This document shows, piece by piece, positions 10,359-25,300 of a DNA stretch of 64,000 nucleotides. The notes below the pieces were generated by a model. That model made no database searches, was not told where the DNA came from, and saw only the letters and a list, made by a program, of their open reading frames with translations. Numbering within the stretch: position 1 is the stretch's first letter; every line of letters begins with the position of its first letter. The translations under genes and the position numbers were made by a program. Origin of the DNA: Hippopus hippopus (taxonomy: Eukaryota; Mollusca; Bivalvia; Cardiida; Cardiidae); assembly GCA_946811185.2 (NCBI GenBank), contig OX328106.1:49612311-49676310 (forward strand). Direction: 5' to 3'.

Positions 10359-13300
10359 GTAAGTATACCAATTGTCATTTCCTTTCAGAAAAAAGATATG
10401 AATCACAGGCAATATACAAAACCATGGCAAAAAATTGAAGGAATTTCTCAAACCTACCCATGCTATTTTTGTCAGAGTGTCATTAACGAAATTTATTGAT
10501 GCATCTGTGTCATAATAGCCATTCATGGCAGTGTTTTTGTTGAGGTGCATATGGGCAAAAGTAATCATAGATCATTGTTGTAACTTGACATATTTAACCT
10601 GATTTTAACTCAATGTCAGTGAAACTTTGCCTATTTTGTGTTTGTGTTAAATGCTAGGTAAAATTTAGAGGTGGACTATGATAGGTCAATTAAGCTTCTA
10701 AAATTGTCATTCTTTCGTTAAGAAATTCAACATCTCAAGCCAAAAGTAAACCAGAATGGGTACATGCCCAAAGAATACCCAAGCTCTATTCTGAAGCCAC
10801 ATAAATGAAATAATGGGCCAGGTTATGCCAGGTCAAAAACTTTGTCATGAGGTCAAACTATTGAAAGACCTTCAGGAAAGAGTTCAGGAAGTAGTTTCCA
10901 CTTTGTCATTATGAAACCACTCATAATGCTTGACTGTATTGATCTTATGTATGGTGGACACTTGGTCATGTGGATGAAACTTGGTCCTTTTGTCAAGTTA
11001 TAGAAAATTTTGTCCGGACACGGTTCTCATCCAATGTAGATCTACATGAACTGTTATTATAGATACCATTTTGTCTTCATGATATGAAGGCTAGGTTCCA
11101 AAGTGGGTCATGTGAGGTCACCCTTTACCAGACGACAAAATTTTAGCCCCGTCCAAATTGAAAACATTTGCATATGACTATTTCAGTGTGGCTCATATGG
11201 TGCAAATTTTGTTTGAAAGAGAAGAAAACGTTGTGGGAAAAGGAGATAATGCTGCTAACCAGCATTTTCTCCTTTTTTCACAATTTTTTCTTTCCTTTCT
11301 TATTGAAATTAAAATTGTTTTAGCCAGATGTAATTTGTCGTTTGCAAATGCTTTCAATATGGATGAGTCTGAGATTTTGTCGTGTGGTAAAGATTTAAAA
11401 TGAACTCTTCCACAATAAACTTGAAAGTAGGGATTTAAGTCTCTCATCATTACTTTAACCCTTTACCACACGGCAAAATTTTAGACCTATCCAAATTTGA
11501 AGCATTTGCAGACGACAATTTCATAGTGGCTCAAATGACGCAAATTTTCTTTGGTAGGGTAGAAAACTTTGTGGGAAAAAGAGAAAATGCTGGTTACCAG
11601 CATTTTCTCCTTTTCCCACAATGTTTTCAAAAGGCCTCTTTTTTAGGGGCGTCAAAAGGCGTCATTGTGTGGTAAAGGGTTAAAAGTTGAAATGATCATT
11701 CTTAGTTGCCCAGTTATTTTTTACATGGGCAAAGCAATAAATGAGTTGACTTTTTTTACCCAATACTTTTAAATGCTTCTAAAGAAGGCTAGGAAAAAGA
11801 ACAGATTTAAAAGAAATGCATGAAATAAATGATTCTATTATTATCAATGTGACTGATGGGGAAATATTTTCATTATGGATAATTTCTTTACTTGCCATAC
11901 TATTTCAAAATTGTTATGGTCAGCTACAGAGTTGATAGTGTTTGTCCTAGTAAAGTTTACGTTAAATAGTGTGAGGTCACTTTGTATGTCCTTCTGTCAT
12001 AAATATGTCTCTCTGTTATAAACATGAACTTTTATCAGTGAAACATGCTTGTATAAGCCTTAATCCTTGGAATGCCTTCCACAACTACAGTTACCTCTCC
12101 AGCCAGTGTAGATCATGATCAGATTGCACAAAATGTGCAGTCTGATCTTTGATCTACACTGTCTGCTGTACAGACACGTTTTTTACCAAAGTATCCTTGA
12201 TATTGCAATCATTTGGGTCCTATTTCTAGAGTGAAAATGCTTGTTGAGCTTACTGGGTCTTCTAAGAGTTGAATGGTGCCAGGCAGCCAAGGTATTTTTG
12301 TTGACCCTAGTTTCTCAAGTACAAATTTTAAATTACTTGTAGATCTACTTCAAATAAAAGATAAATGAAGGTCTATTTGTTTCAAGAATAAAGAAACTAG
12401 CAAAGCGCTTTTTTTCTTTAATTTTTTTTAAAATCCTTATATGGGTATAAGTTCATTAAGAGAACATGACAGTTTATGATCACTTTTATTTCACATTGGT
12501 GCAAAAACAAGATTTGCTTGGTCGATCTGCAAGAAATTCATACATTTCCACTGGTCTTTTACATCAAGGAAATCGGAACTGTTAATGCAGTCAGAGACAT
12601 AGATTAGATGTGTATTGTATGTCTCTGATGCAGTGAATTTAGGAAACATTGCAATCATAGGATTGTTTAGAAGTCTAGTGAGGGTTAATGCTGTTTTGGC
12701 CAGAATGCAGACTGCATAGAACTAGTGGTCTGATCTTGATTCTATACTGTCTGCTTGAAATATCAACTTTCAGAGGGGTTTTCCTCCTAGATGAAAATAT
12801 CCTTACAATCAATTTAGTGCTCCACAAGCTAATTTGTGACAAACTACTGAGCAAATTTCTGTATATTTCACTGTTTCCTTTGTTTACCCTTTACCAGACG
12901 ACAAAATTTTAGCCTTGTCTGAATTGAAAGCATTTGCAGATGACAAATTTAACTTAAAACAAGAAATTTGGCATTCAAAGGTTAGAAAACATTGTTGGAA
13001 AAGGAGAAAATGCTGGTTACCAGCATTTTCTCCTTTTCCCACAATGTTGTCAAAGGCTTCTCCCTTGGGTCGTGTAAAGTCTGGATTGTGTTGTAGAGGG
13101 TTAAGATATAAAGGACGCCCAATTAGGGTTGCCTTTCTGTTACAAATAGAGATCATGCAGTCAGTATTTTTTTCAATTCTATAGTCATACTAACTGGACA
13201 GCATCATACACGTAAGTATCTAGCACCGTGCCCATCCTCTATCCAATCTTTGTAATGTTAGATCTCAGCTGCCTTTTACATGTGAAAAATTTGTTTACCT

Positions 13301-16300
13301 CTGGTATTACGCGAACAAATTGACATGAAATAAATGACCTCTATTACCATATATTACATGCTTGAATTGCTATAAAAACTTAGCTTTGGCTAATGTCGTC
13401 TACATGTGGAACTATGAGGTGCAGTCGGAAGTTCCCGGACTGGTCAATTTATAAGCATACTAGTGTCCCAATCATGCTAAAATTTGCTACACTTATACAT
13501 GTCATCTCGCCGACGGACACATGGAAATTCATGAATCATGGCTACGCAAATGTGCATAAAAATGCTTACACAAGATTTTGGAATAAGTAAAGTGTGTGCT
13601 CGATGGATCCCTGGACTATTTCTGTTTAGGCATGTTTTCTGCAGTTAATAGTCCAGGGATCCATTGAGCACACACTTTACTTATTCCAAAATCTTGCGTA
13701 AGCATTTTTATGCACATTTGCTTGGCCAAGTCCTGCAGTATCGGCGATATCGTCCATTGATTTTTGCCGGTCTGACATGTGTCCGTCGGCGTCATTCTGG
13801 CTCATACGCATAACTTTATGACTGCACGCTGCCCCATGTGATCATTTGACGTTGACGTTTGACCATCCTGAAATTCTTCCATTGCTATCAAAAACACTTG
13901 TCAAATTTGAGATTATGAACAGATCATGTTGATGCTTCAGAATTGCGTTGAAATAACGTTGATGTAACTGCATGCAAAAATTCATGACATTATGGTGGCA
14001 TTTAATCAAACTTATAATGTTTGTTTATTATCAAGAAATTCCCACACGCTAAAAATTTTAAAGTGCTCCGTAGCTAAGTACCCACATATTGTTTAGCATC
14101 GTCTACAGACGAATTATCAAATGAATTATTTTTAGACACATGCAAACAAGAAGGGTGAGATGACATGTATAAGAGTGGCAAATTTTAGCATATTTGGAAC
14201 GCTAGTATGCTTATAAATTGACCAGTCCGGGAACTTTCTGACTACACCTCGTATGTGAACGATTTTCAACTACTTATGCAGCTAATAGATTTATTGTGTC
14301 TTTAAAGAATACTCAAAATACCTGAAATAAACATGATTTTATTGGTTAAAATTGGTAATATGTGGCGGGTGACAGAACTAAGATGCACTTTCTGTGTAGT
14401 CTGATTTTGATCCATATCGTCCACAAAAGCTCTCATATTTTGACTATGGTACTTTTGGGGGCAAACCCGACATTTACCGTTAACAGAATTTCCATACCAC
14501 CCGTTTATACCCGATGATATAAATATTCACCCTTTAATTATTTGTTGCATAAAGGTCAATTTCAGGTCAATTTGTTCGAGTAATAGATGCATATAAAATG
14601 ATAGCTTTCTAATATCATTAGCCTCTTATCCATTGACAAAATATTAGACTTGTCCATATTGAAATTGTTAAATTTTGCAGACTGTTATATTAACTCTTTG
14701 CCACACAAGATTTTAGACTAGTCCAACTTGAGAGCATTTGCAAACATTTTAGATGTGGCTTAAATGATTTGTTGTGTCATACGAAGGGTAAAAACATTGT
14801 GGGCAAACAACAAAATGCTTGTTACCAACATTTTCTCCTTTTCTCACAATGTTTTCGAAAGGCCTTTTCCTCATTGCCATTAAAACATTGCAGCATATGG
14901 CAAAGGGTTAAACGTGGCTCTAAAATAAGGGGGGGGAGGTTTCGTTGTTTTGCAAAATGAAATGTTGTTTAAAATAGAGAAACTGCTGTATACTAGCATT
15001 TTCTCATTTTTCACAATGCTTTTTTTAGAAGTTTTCTGTCTCAGAATTTTGAAATGCGATTGTTTTGTAGAGTATTTACCATTTAACCCTGTACCAAACA
15101 ATTCCGAGTTTTAACAACCCTTGGAATGAAACCTTTGAAAACATTGCTGGAAAAGGAGAAATTGCTTGTAACAAGCAGTTTCTCCTTTTCCCACAATGTT
15201 TTCTTCCCTATCAGAGAACTTCAGCTCATTGTACCCGATTTCAAATTTGCTGTCTGCAAATGCTTTCAATTTGGACATGTCCAAAATATGTCATTTAGTA
15301 AAGGGTTAAATGTGAACAGATGTGAAATACATGTAGGTGTTAGTTTGCTTTAACCTTGTAAATGCTACATAGTGATATAACAGTAGATGTAGCTATAGTA
15401 CCACTGTAATCATTTAACCCTGGGTGAGCCAAATAAACCTAAAAGACATTTTCAGTCAAGAAATACTGGTAAGTGCAATTTCAAGGTTGTTCTTGCCCAA
15501 ATTGTTCCATCAAAGTGGACAGTGTAGATCAAAGATCAGACTGTATGCTTTGTGCAATCTGATTTTGATCTGCACTGGCTTCTAAAACAACTATAGTTGT
15601 GAAATGTGTTTTTAGGGTAAATAGTGAACCCATAATAGGTATTTGTTTGCTTTAACCATGGAATAGTAATGAGACCTAGGACCTTGCTTGCTTAAACCAT
15701 GTACAGCATAATTTATTTGTTATAATTTAGTGAACCCAAAAAGTGCAGGTGTCTGTTTCCTTTAACCCTGGAAAAGTAATGAGACCTAGGACTCTGCCTG
15801 CTTTATCCATGTACATCATATGTAAAGTGAACCCATAAGCTAAAGGTGCCTGTTTGCTTTAACCATGTAAATGGTAAACACAGTAATGGGACCATTCATT
15901 CCTCTCCCACCGCTGACCATTGTCTCGACGATGGTTAAGTGGGAAAGCAGCCAGCAGCTTGAAAAGAAAAGTGTGCAGAGTACTGGTAAAAGAGACTCCA
16001 GAGAAGCATGGATAGGTGTACTTGCCGCCGCTACATAACTGAAATAATGTTGAAAAGGGCGTTAAACACCAAACAATTAATCAGTCAATCAATCAGTAAT
16101 GAGACCTAGTACTCTGCCTGCTTTATCCATGTGCAACATATATATTGTGAACCCAAAAGGTACAAGACTGGTGTCTGCTCGCTTAAACCATGTAAAATTG
16201 AAAACATAGTAATGAGACCTAGGACTCTGCCTGCTTTATCCATGTACAGCATAATTGACCAAACGCCAGAGCTGTCAATCAAAAACCAATAAGCCAATCA

Positions 16301-19300
16301 GTGGTCAGCATTTTTCCCATTCAGAGCGGAAGCCGTCTTGCCGTTATCATAACATAAGATAATATCTCTTTATTACACCCAAGTATTATACAATACAATA
16401 TGGGGGAATAATACAAATAAGATTGTGAAATAAAACTAATGGCGTTCCGGGGAAAAAAAGAAAAGAGTCATAGATAGGGAGTAAGATATAGGAAAAGAGA
16501 GGTAAAGATTTGTTTTCAGAGCACAGTGTTTAAGATGGTGATCTGTCGGAGCATAGCATTGTGGGGGATAGAGAGAAAGTGGCAATTATGGACGTACTAT
16601 AGACGGGGGGGGGGGGAGGGGAGAAATAAGTAGTCAGGCTGGGACTGCAACAAAAACATTACAAAAAAGTAGGAATTAAAAATAGATATATATATTACAG
16701 TCAAAGAATGGTGGATAGAACATTAGGATATACAAAGGCCAAAGGGTGATAAAAAGAGAAAGGAAAGAAAATGACAGCAATAGGAATATTACAGACACAA
16801 TTAGTATGTACATAGGGTTTACGGCAAAATAGAGGAATAATAGGGGGGGGGGGAAAGCTATCACAGAGATAGAGATAGCATATGTACATATAAATACATT
16901 TTGCAACAATTCAATTTTTATGCAGGAAAAAAAAAAAAGGTAAAGGTTGGGGAGAAATCGAAATGCGTAATAAAAACCATACACTTGATTGTTATGCATA
17001 GATTGTATGATATTGGTTAACAACTAAATAAAGTTGTCCTATATGGATTTGAAGATAGCCTTGTTAATAAGGTAAGCATGAGTAAACACTGTTGTTAACA
17101 TAGATGTGTTAACACTGTTGCAAACGGAGAAAGTGCTCTTATCGAACAGATTATCCATTCGCCACGGCGCTAACAGGCATCGTCTGCCGCTAGACTGGGG
17201 AAAAAAAATAGTCTACAGTAGGTAGTAATATATAAATTAAAAGGAAAAGTGTTATCGTATGCTTGCAGAAAGCGATAAATAATCATACGTGCGATATTGA
17301 GAAAACACTGACGCAAGTGGAGATGTTGCATACTGCAAAAAAAAAAAAAAACCCGTCGCCCGCTGCAACAGTGTTTTCGGAACGATAAACAAGACATGTA
17401 GGGATATTAAAGAAAAAAGGTTATAGGTCAGTTCATCCCATAAATTTACATATAAGGAAAGATGAACACTGGCGTGCAAGTTTACACGAAACAAGAACAT
17501 TTGAGAAACTTTGTGAGTATGCAGTAATTTACAGATAGAATAATATGTTTAGCAAAATATTTTAAAGTCTAACGACGTGAGACAAATTTGCAATTTAAGA
17601 CGTAAAAAGTCCTTGCAAATATTAGATTGCTGACTAGTGAATGTTGAGTGACAGACGGAAACCCGGTGGCATATGAAGAGCCCGCTCGCCAAGGGAAGAC
17701 GCCTCATCCGCCACAGTATTAACCCCCATCCTGCTAAATAACTAAAAAGAAATTTTCATTTCGATAGTTAAAACCCAAATATTGCTATTTCAAAGTTCTG
17801 TTTTAGGGAATAATGTCTCCTTATTGGACAGTGTGGATCAAAGATCAGACTGCACGTTCTATGCAGTCTGATCTTGGATCTACACCGTCCGCAAAAGGTC
17901 AGTGAGTCGCACTTAGCAGTCTAAGGGTCAATTGGAGATGTCCGCTGTACGACGGAAATAGTCGTCAGCTGCGAGATATTAGCAAGGACGAATATTGTGA
18001 ACATACATCGTAAACATATATATGGGATATAAACATGGACCGAAGGCATTCAAACGTACGAAAACAATCTGGCAGAAAGAAAGGTTGCTCACTACGAAAC
18101 AGACATAAACTGATTATGTCCATGTATGCTTCAACCGTGCTCGACAGTAACCGGGAACGAAAGCACACTTAGCACGTGCTAACCCTCGCGGCTACTCAAT
18201 GCGTACATAGTAGATCAGTGGTCAATGGGATTCGCAATGTAAACACAACCCATGAGACTTTTTAGAAACAGACGGGGCACGATAACTTATTAATTGGGAT
18301 TTGCAGAAGTACAATGTAAGAAATTAATTCCAAGGAGAATGTTTCAGGATCGTAACAGAGGTAAGTAAATAGACATTTACAAGAACAGATTACGCGGCTC
18401 CTAGATTGCCAAGTGAATAACAGGAAATGATAACGATCACTTTATGTCCGAACGTGTTAACTTGTTGGTCGGTGTTGACATAAGATCAGACCGCAAGTTC
18501 TGTGCAATCTGATTCCAGTCCACCACGTCCGCAAAGTACTGCGCTATAAGTAGTGCTCACTGGTTCAAGGGTGGTAAACGTGCTATGACGGAAAACTGTG
18601 TACAGGGAAACAAGGAGTGCGGATTAGCATCAGACCACATGTATGTGTGGTCAGATCCCAATCAACACACATACAGACACACAAAAAAACAAATATCCAT
18701 GGTCGCATTGGAAAGAAAGAAAAAACTGTTATGTAATTGGTAGAAATATGGAAGTTACAGGAGGCATTGTGGGAAAAATCACAATAAAAAGATCTACCCT
18801 ACGACATTCTGCATCATTAGGAGTTGGAAGTATATATGAATATAGAGTAGATATGATTTTAAAAAATCTGATTAATTACATTAAAACTGATATCCATCAT
18901 TAATCCTTAAATCCACTATTGTGCATTGACGCAGTTGACAACTTGAATTGAAAAAAAAAAAAAAAAAAGAATAATGTTTGTAAACATGCTTTTGTATTGT
19001 AATAAATTTTCCAAAATGACAATCTTAGCTATAAATACCCGTTTGTTTCTTTACAAAAAAAAAAAAAGATCTATACTCGTAGAACATAATTATGTTAGAT
19101 TGCTGAATGGATTTTATCTAGTTCATTTATTTTTTTCCTTTATCTTATTTTCTATTTGAGTTTGAGTAGACTCTATATACTTTTTAATTCAATTTCTTCC
19201 CAAATCAAGTTAATTTGCTATGTAGAATGCTCTTTATATCTGTTTTGTGGATTACTTAGATAATCCTTCAAAAAATGTTAATTGAAAAAAAAATCACATC

Positions 19301-22300
19301 AATATAATTAATTTTCTCGAAAATATTGTTCCCATTTCTATAGTCGTCTTGGAAAGTAAAAACTAAACAGCTTCCCTCCCGCTTTTGAAATAAAATGCTA
19401 TGTAGGCTCATTTTAGACGTTTGTTTAAATAAAAAACAAATGTCATCTTCTTGCATTAGTAAAGCATTGAAAACGTTGTTCTCATTGGTCTCTGTATCTT
19501 AACCTTTCTATCAATGTAAACTTAAAGCTACATTGAATTTGTTGTCTGCAAATATTTTGAGTTTGGAAAAGTAAAAAAAAAAAAATTGTTATTCAGTGGA
19601 GAGTTAATCACTACACAACAAAAATGTAGGCTTGTCCAAAATGAAAGCATCAGCAGACAACAATTTCAGTGTGGCCCAAATGATGGATTTTGTAATGAAT
19701 AGAGTAGAAAAACACTGTGGGAAAAGGAGAAAATGCTGTTTACCAGCATTTTCTCCTTTTCCCACAGTGTTTTCAAAAGCCTTCTTCATCAGGGTCATTA
19801 AAAGTCAGAATGTATGGTAAAGTGTTATTTAGCACTAGAAAGGTCTTTCTGGATAATAAAATCTACAGACATATAAAGAGTTCCCAAAGCGATGGAGAAG
19901 AACAAGGAGACACTTCATTATCGTGTGAGCCAATTACTTGGCAAGCAATTTGTGAACTAGATTCTATTTGGAAACATTAGTAGATAGAAGAGCAATATGG
20001 AGAAATTTTATCTTGATATAGAGACAGAGAAAAAAGTAGGGCAAATAAAAAATTTGCAAGTTTTGAGCTGTTTTGCATTTTGTTATTTTTTTTTTTCTTT
20101 CAAAATTTGTTGACTGTATTCTGTCAAATGTGATGGACAGTGATTAGCTGTTAGAGTTTAAAGGATGACTCATAACAAGCAGTTGCTTCTTCTGCTACAA
20201 TGTTTTCAGCTGTCTTTGTTAGGGGTGTAAAATGAAGTTTTTGAACTAGAAAAGCTCAAATGTCTCCTTATTGGATATGCTGTGCCTGATCAGGGGTCTG
20301 TCCTATTGTAAGGAACCTTGGCGTTACTTTCAGTCCATCTGCCTGTGGGTTTTGCAATAATTGTAAATGTACATGTATTTACTTACAGAGTAGATCAAGA
20401 TTGTCCACAATTTTATGGCTTGTCATGGCAAAAACTGCCTGGAAAATTGAATATTTTTTCGCCTGGAAAATTGAATATTTACCATGATACTCTCTTTAAC
20501 ATAAATTGCGTTTGTAGTGCTTAGGGGGTTACGTAGACCAATACAGTTCATGACAAAATTAGCGCTCTTCTTTCATGGTCAGTCGTATCCTGTGCCTCTG
20601 GCTTGAATTAACACTGTCCCAAACAGCAAATTTTAGACCTCTCCAAATTGAAAGCAACCATAGAGCCTAAAAACTTCGGAATTGGAACAAAAGAGCTGCA
20701 GTTCTGTGATAGAGTTTGTTACAAGTAAATTTCTTCTTTTCTCACAATGTTTTCAGAGGCCCTCTTTTTCAGGGTCCTTAAAACCTAGACCAACTATTCT
20801 CAGCATTTTCTCCCATACCCACAATGTTTTCTAAAGCTTTTTTCTGTGGTTCATTTAACCCTTTACCACACAATGACGCCTTTTAACACCCCTGAAGAAG
20901 AGGCCTTTTGAAAACATTGTGGGAAAAGGAGAAAATGCTGGTAACCAGCATTTTCTCCTTTTCCCACAAAGTTTTCTACCCTATCAAAGAAAAGTTGCGT
21001 CATTTGAGCCACTATGAAATTGTCGTCTGCAAATGCTTTCAATTTGGTTAGGTCTTAAATTTTGCCGTGTGGTAAAGGGTTAAACAGGAGATTGTTTGGT
21101 AAATAAATTAACCCTTTCTCAAAAGATAAAATATCATACCACTCTATATTGAAAGCATTTTCAGATGACATATGAAAAGTGGCTCAAGTGGTGGAATTGG
21201 CCTTTGGAAAAATAACCTTGTGGGTAAAGAAGAAAATGCTGGTTAACAGCATTTTCTTCTTTTCCCACAATGTTTTCCAAAGCCCCCTACCTCAGAGTTT
21301 TTAAATTTTCGGCACTGTGTGGTAAAGGGTTATTATTGAGGTATATATTAGAAATAGGAATGTAATCATGAATAGGTGAAGTATTGCATTATAAAAAAAC
21401 TGAAAGGGTTTATTAAAGTTTTCATTTTATTCTCAAGGATTGGGGCAGCAGAAGCCACTTCTGGTAAAGGGAACCTGACTGCATCTGGGATAGATTTGTC
21501 TAATACAAAATCTTTTGAAGGTAGGTTGCTTGTTTCACTACACATTGTTAGTTTGGCTGTTTTTTGAAGAAAAAGTCGAGGTATTGTCATAGCCCTGGCA
21601 TGGTCATTGTCTGCGCCGTCCTGCAGAAAATTTGACATTTTATAATATCTCTGTCATTAGTGAGGATATTTACTTAAAACTCTGGCTAGCTGTCAACACA
21701 GTTATACCTCCTTTTGACTTAAAACTTTCAAAAACTTCGATATTTTGTTATATCTCTGTCCTTACTGATGATATTTACTTCAAATTGGGACTAGTTGTTA
21801 ACTATAGAAAGTGGAACCCTCACAATGGAAGCAGGTAACCATCAAAATAATTTTGACACAGTTATGTCCGTTTTTTGATTTGGAATTTTCAATAACAGCA
21901 ACTGTAGCCGAGCAACTGCACCCACATGTGGTTACGTTGTTACAATGCCAACACCTTTGTATGTGTTGCAGTTTAAAGACTTTGTCAGAGAGAAAGACTT
22001 TTTTCACCTTATTCATTATTGGAACTTATTTTCTACTGAATTTTATTATCCACACTTCACAAGAAAGTTTGTGAAGTTGTCTGAAGCACCTTTATGTCAA
22101 ATTCTAACAACACTGGTGTAGATGCCCTTTGAAAACATAGTGAAAAAAGGAGAAAATGCGGTGACCAGACATTAACGTAAAACTATGAAGCCAGGATTTT
22201 TTGCACAATGTTTTCACCACATTCCATGATAAAGCTGATCATTTAACCTTTACTACACAATGCTGACTTTTAAGAACCACGAGAAAGAAACCTTTTGAAA

Positions 22301-25300
22301 ATAATGTGGGAAAAAGAAGAAAATGCTGGTAACCCACATTTTCTCATTTTTGCCCAATATTTTCTACCCTTCCCAAAACAAGCTTCAATCTTTCATTCAC
22401 ATTAATTTTATTTTGTCGTCTGCCAATACTTTCAATGTTGACATGACACAAGTTTAAGTTAGTCATCTGGTACGGACGTAAGTTGCAGATTTTTTTATTT
22501 AATCCTTCTATCTTATTTTCCAGGTCGATCTTTTGTGATAACAAATGGAAGTTCAAGTTTAACAGTGTGTGCAGCAATTGAGGCAGATACAGAGTACATC
22601 ACAGCTTATGCACAATTTCCCGCCATGTTGGGTGGTACCGTTATCTTCAGACAGAAGGAAAGTTCACAGTCTGCTGATACACTCATGTACATAGACCTCT
22701 ATTTTGTTGGCACGACAAAAATAGATACACCACTCAAATGGCAAATCAGTGCTGGCCAAGTGAAGATGGACATTGATGCTACAACTAGCTTGAATGACCG
22801 ATGTGGTAGCACTATATTGGACTTGTATGACCCAGATGCGGCCAGTGGCACTGGTTGTACAACAGAAGATCATACGAATTGTAGAATTGGTGATCTTAGT
22901 GCTAAACATGGAGATGTGACTTTACAAACTACAGGAAACACAAAACTGTTTTTTGGTGATTTAAGATTACCTCTCAGTGGAGTTAATTCAATTATTGGTA
23001 AAACAATTGCCTTTCTGAATGGACAAGACTACTTTGCTTGTGCTAATATTGTCCAGTATCCAAGGATGGAAGGTATTTCTAAGTTCAGTAATGATGGTGT
23101 TAAAGGCATGATTAAATACAATCAAAGATCGCCATTAGACCCTGTCACTGTGAATGTTAACTTGGACAATTTACGAATGAACGCTGGTGGTTATCATGTA
23201 CATTTATATCCTGTACCACAGAAACGTGGGATGACTGAGGTTGTTTGTGGGCAGAAGGATGTTGCAGGCCATTTTAATCCATTCAATGTTAGTACAGATG
23301 CCAGTGTGTATCCGGTTGCTGGAAGTACAACACCGGATTTGTATGAAGTAGGAGATATCTGTGGAAAGTTTGGTTCACTGGCAAACTTAAATTCCTACAA
23401 CAAAACATGGATTGATCCAAATCTTCAGCTTTATGGAAGAAACTCTATTGTTGGTAGAAGCATGGTGATTCACAAAAATGAACAAGGTAGCCCTCGCTGG
23501 ATCTGCTCAACAATATGGCCAGGAGATGGCATGGCTATGAACACTGCCTATGCCAGATTTACATTTCCTTTTATTGGTTACATAATGTTGCGACAACCAA
23601 AAGATATGTGGTTTGCGGAAACCCAGATTTATGTTAAACTTAATTATGCAGCAAATGCTGACCAGACAAAAACCGAGGGACACACGTGGCATGTACATGA
23701 AGCCCCAATTGGTAACGATATGCTGGTGTCTGAACAAGATAGATGCAAGTCTGTGGGGGCCCATTACAATCCATATATCGTGGATTTGGGGGATGACTAT
23801 GAGCCCGAATGTAATTCAGATAAACAAATCCGATGTGAACTGGGTGATTTGTCTGGAAAGCATGGGAAATTAAACATTCGAACAGTATCTGGACTGAAAA
23901 GTAAATACTTTTTCACAGATCTGCAACTTCCTTTGTCTGGGCCACAAAGCATTGTAGGAAAATCTATTGTGATTCATAGTAATACTCATCCTATTGAGAG
24001 ATTAGGTTGTGGCGATGTCAACTTGAAGTTTCTCAGAACAGCTCAGGTCAATGCATGGACAGCTGCCAATGGGCAGGGAAGTCCAGTTGGTACTATTACT
24101 TTTTCACAGGATTGTGTCGATGTTCTCTCATGTCCAACTACAGTAGGTGTCCAACTCTCAGGGCTAAATGATCAGGTTGCAGGGTACCATGTTCATGAAT
24201 ACCCAACTGGGCCTAATACCCCACAAGCTCGGCTCTGTCTAGGCTCTGATACTGGTGGCCATCTGAACCCCTTTGGTGTTCCTTATCCTGTTCAATCTGG
24301 AAATAGTTTAGATGCATATGAAATCGGAGATTTAAGTGGGAAATTCAATCCATTAACTGGAACATCTTACTCAACAAATGTTTTGGATACTAACTTGCCA
24401 ATGGAGGGACTATTCAGTATTGTTGGAAGATCTATCGTCATACACAAAAACGACGCAGGGGCAACCAGATGGGCGTGTGGCAACATCATGGAGATAACTC
24501 CCGGGAGCAGACTCATTCAGGCTAAAGCAGAGTTTGTGGGAGATATACATGGAACTGTTTACTTCGTAAGTTTCTCAGTCTTCTTTTGTTATATGATTAG
24601 TTTGGCCTGTTTGTTACGAAATACTGTACAAAAAAAACTCTTTTTTTCACTTCTGCATTTTGCATTTGTTAAACTCTTTATCACACAGCAAAATTTCAGA
24701 CAGGTCCAAAATTGAGGTGTATACAGAAGACGATTTAAATAATAATCAAATGAAAGTGTTGTTTTTATGAAAGGATAGAAAACATTGTTGAAAAAGGAGA
24801 AAATGCTGGCTACCAGCATTTTCTCCTTTTCCTACAATGTTTCCAAAAACCTTTTCCATCAGGTTTGTAAAACTCGGGATTGTGTGGGAAAGAAATAACT
24901 CTTTACTAGACCTCAGCATTTTTTACCTATCTGAATCGGAAGCTTTAAATTTTGCAGACATAAAATCTGAAATAGCTCACCAGGTTGATTTCTGCCTTCA
25001 AAGGGGTAGAAAATACTGTGGGAAAAGAAAAAAAATGCTTCTTAGCAGTATTTTTCTTTTTCTCCAACTAACATTTCTGGAGGCTTCTTTTAATAGAGTA
25101 AAAAATACAGGCAATTGTTTGTTAAAGCGTTAAAAACATTGTTGAGAAAGGAGAATTTACTTATGCAACCCTTTACCAAAAAATCTCATGTTTTAATTGT
25201 CTTGCTATAGACAAATTTTGAAAAGGAAGTGTAAAAGGAGAAAATGCTGGTTATCAGCATCTTCTCCCTTTTGCACAATGTTTTCTACCCTTTCAAAGAC

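Noticed and set aside
16676..17023. 115-codon frame on the minus strand rich in Phe, Leu and Tyr resembling a membrane protein
   Set aside because: It is the translation of AT-rich LINE 3' UTR-like DNA with homopolymer runs; no homologous family is suggested.
18586..18903. Possible small gene mirrored at 54882-55199
   Set aside because: The frame is shifted at an A-run between the two arms and includes a hairpin (CAGACCACATG and CATGTGTGGTC), so it is not under coding constraint.
24566..24715. Extension of SOD exon 3 to an in-frame stop at 24715 as a membrane-anchored C-terminus
   Set aside because: A strong donor (gtaagt) stands at 24566, the next exon joins in phase and continues the SOD fold, and the extension runs into a MITE.
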